This document shows positions 21,372 to 24,808 of a stretch of DNA of 24,808 nt, piece by piece. Under the pieces are notes generated by a model, which was not told the origin of the DNA, searched no databases, and saw nothing but the letters and a program-made list of their open reading frames with translations. Every line of letters begins with the position of its first letter. Position 1 is the stretch's first letter. The DNA comes from Acidobacteriota bacterium (lineage in GTDB: Bacteria; Acidobacteriota; Blastocatellia; Pyrinomonadales; Pyrinomonadaceae). Position numbers and translations under genes: made by a program. The stretch is taken from positions 1-24,808 of the forward strand of contig JAEWBM010000065.1 of the NCBI GenBank assembly GCA_023391155.1, read 5' to 3'.

Positions 21372-22337
21372 ATGTCAAAACAGTCCGAGATCGCTCACCT
21401 CGTCGCGGATGTTCGCGAACATATACTTTATTTAAAGGAACTCGGTGTTGAATCGCTCGATGCCGATCTGCCGGCAATTGAGGCCGTTCCGGACGAAGGT
21501 GCGGGACTGTTGGCCGCGACATCGCTTGAGGAGCGTGTCCGCCCGGCGGCTCCGGCAAAACAACCGCCGCCTGCGGACCTTAAAGCTTCGGCCACCGCTC
21601 CCCCGCCGAAACCGCGTGCCGGTTCGCGGATCGCGTCGCTCCCGTCGCTTGCGAAACGGGAACCGCGCAAGGCCGATGCTGAGATCGCCGAGTTGGCTAA
21701 AAGCGTTGCATCGCCCGAGGTTGCGGTTACATCGCCGCAGGCTGAATCTTCGGCCGTGGCGACCGACGCACCTCCCGGGACGGAGGAGTCGATCGAATCG
21801 ATCCGGGAATTTATCGGGAACTGCACACGCTGCCCGCTTCATACCGGCAGGACCCAGGTGGTCCACAGCACGGGTAATTTTCAGGCTGAACTGATGTTCG
21901 TCGGTGAGGCGCCGGGTGCGGACGAGGACCTAAAGGGCGAGCCTTTTGTCGGGCGGGCCGGGCAGCTGCTGACAAAGATCATCGAGAGCATCGGGCTAAC
22001 GCGCGAAGAGGTTTTCATCGGCAACATCAACCGCTGCCGTCCGCCGGGCAATCGCCAGCCGCTGCCGGAAGAGGCTGCGGTCTGCAAGCCCTTTCTCCTA
22101 CGCGAGATCGCGGTCGTCAAACCGCGGGTCATCGTGGTTTTGGGTGCACACGCCGCCCACAATCTGCTCGAGGTGAAAACGCCTATTTCCAAACTCCGCG
22201 GCCATTTTCACGAATATCACGGCGTTCAAGTGATGCCGACCTTCCATCCCGCATATCTGCTCCGCGATCCGCACAAGAAACGCGAGGTCTGGGAGGATAT
22301 GAAAAAAGTTCGGGAATTCCTCGCAACAGCGGTATAA
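21372..22337 (+). CDS. Family 4 uracil-DNA glycosylase with long N-terminal extension
   Basis: 321 residues. Removes uracil from DNA by base excision. The catalytic domain starts near residue 140. Four cysteines for the 4Fe-4S cluster are present: Cys151 and Cys154 (NCTRCPL), Cys222 (NINRCRPPGNR) and Cys238 (AAVCKPF). Motif 1 is GEAPGADED (178-186) and the C-terminal motif is HPAYLLR (292-298), both standard for family 4. Residues 1-138 are extra: a short helical part (AHLVADVREHILYLKELG) and a Pro/Ala/Ser-rich linker. Many bacterial family-4 enzymes carry similar helical N-terminal regions. The start is 3 nt after the coaBC stop, so the two are likely co-transcribed. Confidence 0.94.
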   Translation: MSKQSEIAHLVADVREHILYLKELGVESLDADLPAIEAVPDEGAGLLAATSLEERVRPAAPAKQPPPADLKASATAPPPKPRAGSRIASLPSLAKREPRKADAEIAELAKSVASPEVAVTSPQAESSAVATDAPPGTEESIESIREFIGNCTRCPLHTGRTQVVHSTGNFQAELMFVGEAPGADEDLKGEPFVGRAGQLLTKIIESIGLTREEVFIGNINRCRPPGNRQPLPEEAAVCKPFLLREIAVVKPRVIVVLGAHAAHNLLEVKTPISKLRGHFHEYHGVQVMPTFHPAYLLRDPHKKREVWEDMKKVREFLATAV

Positions 22338-22338
22338 T
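22333..22338 (+). promoter_or_regulatory. TATAAT -10 box upstream of crtB
   Basis: A perfect TATAAT overlaps the stop codon of the glycosylase gene. The -35 candidate TTCGGG at 22309-22314 (18-bp spacer) is weak. This could be an activator-dependent promoter for crtB-crtI, about 95 nt before the crtB start. Confidence 0.4.
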
Positions 22339-22364
22339 CGACGCATTCAACCTGCAGTGAATCC

Positions 22365-22387
22365 GAATTCGCTACTTGTGCGAATTC
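22365..22387. promoter_or_regulatory. Perfect inverted repeat, possible operator of crtB-crtI
   Basis: GAATTCGC and GCGAATTC (8-bp arms) are separated by TACTTGT, placed about 20 nt after the expected transcript start from the TATAAT at 22333. The position suits a repressor site, but a leader-RNA hairpin is equally possible. Confidence 0.45.
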
Positions 22388-22432
22388 CTCCTCATTACGA
22401 GCTTTACGCCGAATCGAGGGAGGAGACTGTCT

Positions 22433-23335
22433 GTGCCGGGATTATTTCAAGGGGAAACCACAACAACCGCCGATACGTTGCTTGAGGACGGCATCGAACA
22501 ATGCCGACTGATCACCCGCCGCTACGGGACGAGCTTTTACTTCGCGACGCAGTTTTTCCCGAAGGATGTCCGTGAGGGCATCTACGCGGTCTATGCCTTT
22601 GCCCGCATTCCCGACGAGATAGTTGACGATCCGAATTGCCGGGACAGCCGCTCGCATGTGGTCCAGCTCGAGAACTGGCGTGCCGAGTGGCTGACCGCTA
22701 CTCGCCGGGGCAGGAGCGAGGATCCGGTGATGCATGCGATCGTGACGATGTTCGCGAAGTACGGGATCCCGGTCGAGGACGGCGAGGCTTTTTTGCGTTC
22801 GATGATGATGGACGAGGAACGCTCGACTTACGAAACCTATGGGGAGCTCGAGGAATATATGTACGGCTCGGCGGGCGTCATCGGGCTGATGGTGACACGG
22901 ATCGTCGGCTACGAGAGCGATGCGGCCGTTGAACACGCGATCAAGCGCGGCTATGCATTTCAGCTTACGAACTTTCTCCGCGACATTCGTGAAGACTATG
23001 AGGAACTCGGCCGCGTCTATATGCCGCAGGAGGAGCTTCGCCGATTCGGCTTGGCCAATGCCGATATTGCCGCTCGCAAACGCGATGAACGCTTCGTCGA
23101 GTTTATGAAGTTCCAGATCGAGCGCAATCGCGAGGTCTATCGCGAGGCACTCCCGGGCATTCCGATGCTCCACTGGCGCGGGCGTCTTGCGGTCCGCATC
23201 TCTTACGGCCTCTATAAGGCGATCCTGGGCGAGAGCGAGCGGGCAAACTATAATGGCTTCGCGGGCCGCGTGCGGACGACCCGCCAGCAAAAGATCTATC
23301 TTTCACTCAAAGCCCTTGCCGGAGTCTATGAATAA
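22433..23335 (+). CDS. crtB: Phytoene/squalene synthase family protein (phytoene synthase)
   Basis: 300 residues from GTG 22433. The family condenses two prenyl diphosphates head to head; with crtI next door the product is most likely phytoene or a C30 equivalent. Two Asp-rich motifs that bind Mg-diphosphate are present: DEIVDD (61-66) after YAFARIP, and DIREDYEELGRVYMP (from Asp184). Other signatures are YGTSFYFATQFFP near the N-terminus and GYAFQLTNFLRD. The GTG is chosen because GGGAGGAG lies 8 nt upstream and the length suits the family; a TTG at 22376 would add 19 non-conserved residues. The last 8 nt overlap crtI. Confidence 0.92.
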   Translation: MPGLFQGETTTTADTLLEDGIEQCRLITRRYGTSFYFATQFFPKDVREGIYAVYAFARIPDEIVDDPNCRDSRSHVVQLENWRAEWLTATRRGRSEDPVMHAIVTMFAKYGIPVEDGEAFLRSMMMDEERSTYETYGELEEYMYGSAGVIGLMVTRIVGYESDAAVEHAIKRGYAFQLTNFLRDIREDYEELGRVYMPQEELRRFGLANADIAARKRDERFVEFMKFQIERNREVYREALPGIPMLHWRGRLAVRISYGLYKAILGESERANYNGFAGRVRTTRQQKIYLSLKALAGVYE

Positions 23336-24808
23336 AAAGGTCGTCGTGATCGGTGCCGGCATCGGCGGATTGGGTGCTGCCGGGCTTTTCGCAAAAAAAG
23401 GTTACGACGTCACCGTCCTCGAAAAGAACGCCACGCTTGGCGGCCGTGCGAACATATTTGAGACGGGCGGCTTTAAGTTCGACATGGGGCCGTCGTGGTA
23501 CCTTGCTCCCGACCTCTTTGAGCACTTTTTCAATCTAATGGGGGAGCAGGTGGAGGACCATCTCGACCTCATCCGGCTCTCGCCGTCATATCGGATATTT
23601 TTTCGCAACGATCCCGAAACACTCGATATCCACTCCGATCTTGTAAAAGACAGCGCGTCGTTCGAGGCGATCGAGCCGGGTTCGTCTGCCAAGCTCCGCG
23701 AATATTTAGGCCAGTCAGAGTATCAGTACAAGGTGGCGACCGAGCACTTTATGTACAAGAACTATGACACGGTCTTTGATTTTTTTAATCGCCGGGTGAT
23801 GACCGAGGGGCAAAAACTCTCGGTCTTTTCAAAGATGCACGCGTTCGTCTCGCGCTATTTCAAAACCCGAAAGCTGCAGCAGGTTATGGAGTACACGATG
23901 GTGTTCCTCGGTACCTCGCCGTACGATGCCCCGGCGCTCTATAACCTGATGTCGCACATGGATTTTAATCAGGGCGTCTTCTATCCTCGCGGCGGTTTTT
24001 ATGAATTGATAAATGCCCTGGCCCGCGTCGCGGAAAAGAACGGTGCCGATCTGCGGACAAATTCGCCCGTTGCGGAGATCCTCGTCGAGAGCGGCAAAAC
24101 GACCGGGGTTCGTCTCGAAAGCGAAGAGATAGTATCGGCCAACATCGTCATCTCAAATGCCGATATGTGGCATACCGAAACGCGGCTGCTCGGCCAGCGG
24201 TGGCGGTCCTACCCGCAAAAGTACTGGGACAAACGCACCATGGCGCCTTCTGCTTTTATCTTGTATTTAGGTATAAAGGAAAAGCTGCCTCAGCTTGTCC
24301 ATCACAACCTGCTTTTTTCCGAGGACTGGCGGGCAAATTTCGACGACATATATAAAGATCCGAAACTTCCGGATGCACCGTCGTTATATATATGTGCACC
24401 TAGCGTTACGGACGATTCTGTCGCGCCCGAGGGGAAGGAAAACCTTTTCGTCCTGGTACCGATCGCGTCGGGCCTAGAGATGGACGAAGCGGAGAAGTCG
24501 GCATACGCGGACCGCGTTCTCGCGACCATCGAACGCGATCTGGACATCCCGGGGCTGCGGGAAAAGATCGAATATCAGCGGGCCTATACCGTCGATGATT
24601 TCGCCGCTGATTATAACGCCTTTAAGGGAACGGCCCTCGGCCTCGCCCAAACGATCTGGCAAACGGCGATCTTTCGTCCAAAGAACGTTTCAAAGAAGGT
24701 GAAGAACCTCTTCTACGTGGGTGCCGGGACCAATCCCGGCATCGGCACACAGATCTGCCTGATAAGCGCCGAACTTGCGTTCAAACGGGTTCACGGTATT
24801 AAGACCGC
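23328..24808 (+). CDS. crtI: CrtI-family phytoene desaturase (3' end outside window)
   Basis: At least 493 residues, open to the window edge. Desaturates phytoene in carotenoid synthesis; a FAD-dependent membrane-associated oxidoreductase. The N-terminal FAD-binding Rossmann motif VVVIGAGIGGLGAAGLFAKK leads to VLEKNATLGGRA, followed by FDMGPSWYLAP, typical of CrtI/CrtN/CrtD. The C-terminal flavin motif reads FYVGAGTNPGIGTQICLISA, close to the usual GAGTHPGAGxPG form but with GTQI instead of GIPG. Given its length it lacks only a few C-terminal residues. The ATG at 23328 overlaps the crtB end by 8 nt, with GGAG directly before it within crtB. Substrate length (C40 or C30) and number of desaturation steps cannot be told from sequence alone. 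Confidence 0.93.
   Translation, partial: MNKKVVVIGAGIGGLGAAGLFAKKGYDVTVLEKNATLGGRANIFETGGFKFDMGPSWYLAPDLFEHFFNLMGEQVEDHLDLIRLSPSYRIFFRNDPETLDIHSDLVKDSASFEAIEPGSSAKLREYLGQSEYQYKVATEHFMYKNYDTVFDFFNRRVMTEGQKLSVFSKMHAFVSRYFKTRKLQQVMEYTMVFLGTSPYDAPALYNLMSHMDFNQGVFYPRGGFYELINALARVAEKNGADLRTNSPVAEILVESGKTTGVRLESEEIVSANIVISNADMWHTETRLLGQRWRSYPQKYWDKRTMAPSAFILYLGIKEKLPQLVHHNLLFSEDWRANFDDIYKDPKLPDAPSLYICAPSVTDDSVAPEGKENLFVLVPIASGLEMDEAEKSAYADRVLATIERDLDIPGLREKIEYQRAYTVDDFAADYNAFKGTALGLAQTIWQTAIFRPKNVSKKVKNLFYVGAGTNPGIGTQICLISAELAFKRVHGIKT

Noticed and set aside
22442..23290. 282-codon - strand frame opposite crtB
   Set aside because: Shadow frame; the + strand encodes all crtB signature motifs.

Overview
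The window looks like a chromosomal segment from a member of the Acidobacteriota, most likely Blastocatellia/Pyrinomonadaceae-like. This is inferred from the Asn/Thr-rich lipoprotein linker, the style of the Rhs proteins, the many short palindromic repeats and the housekeeping gene types. No rRNA or marker search could be run, so the placement is tentative.

Region 1 (1-4550) is accessory and repeat-rich. It opens with six tandem 21-bp units, a cluster of hairpin-forming repeats and a TCTCAT-type low-complexity tract. A small secreted protein with a carboxypeptidase-regulatory-like fold follows. Next is a 5'-truncated Rhs gene that keeps the Rhs core, a Hedgehog/intein-type (HINT) domain and an unrecognised C-terminal tail, followed by a candidate immunity gene. 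A second Rhs fragment follows; it carries a 170-bp stretch that is also present in the first and is cut off by a palindromic repeat block. The layout is that of a polymorphic-toxin cassette inside Rhs debris.

Region 2 (4510-10542, + strand) has a tRNA-Gln(CTG) with a good promoter and a YbgC-type thioesterase starting 5 bases after the tRNA CCA. Downstream are a small membrane protein overlapping an isochorismatase-family hydrolase, a PcrA/UvrD helicase, and three envelope proteins (two lipoproteins and one membrane-anchored protein).

Region 3 (10543-20013, - strand) holds a large secreted helical-repeat-like protein, then the translation cluster rplM-rpsI-rpsB-tsf-pyrH-frr with hairpins between several genes and a terminator after frr. 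Upstream of it is an operon of two paralogous membrane-anchored proteins, each with an Asp-rich calcium-binding-like loop, and a Nudix hydrolase.

Region 4 (20103-24808, + strand) has coaBC followed 3 nt later by a family-4 uracil-DNA glycosylase, then the carotenoid pair crtB-crtI behind a TATAAT box and a perfect inverted repeat. crtI runs off the window. The most striking feature is a 53-bp palindromic element in frame inside coaBC, in the linker between its two enzyme domains. A copy with one difference lies in reverse orientation in the intergenic region at 329-381.
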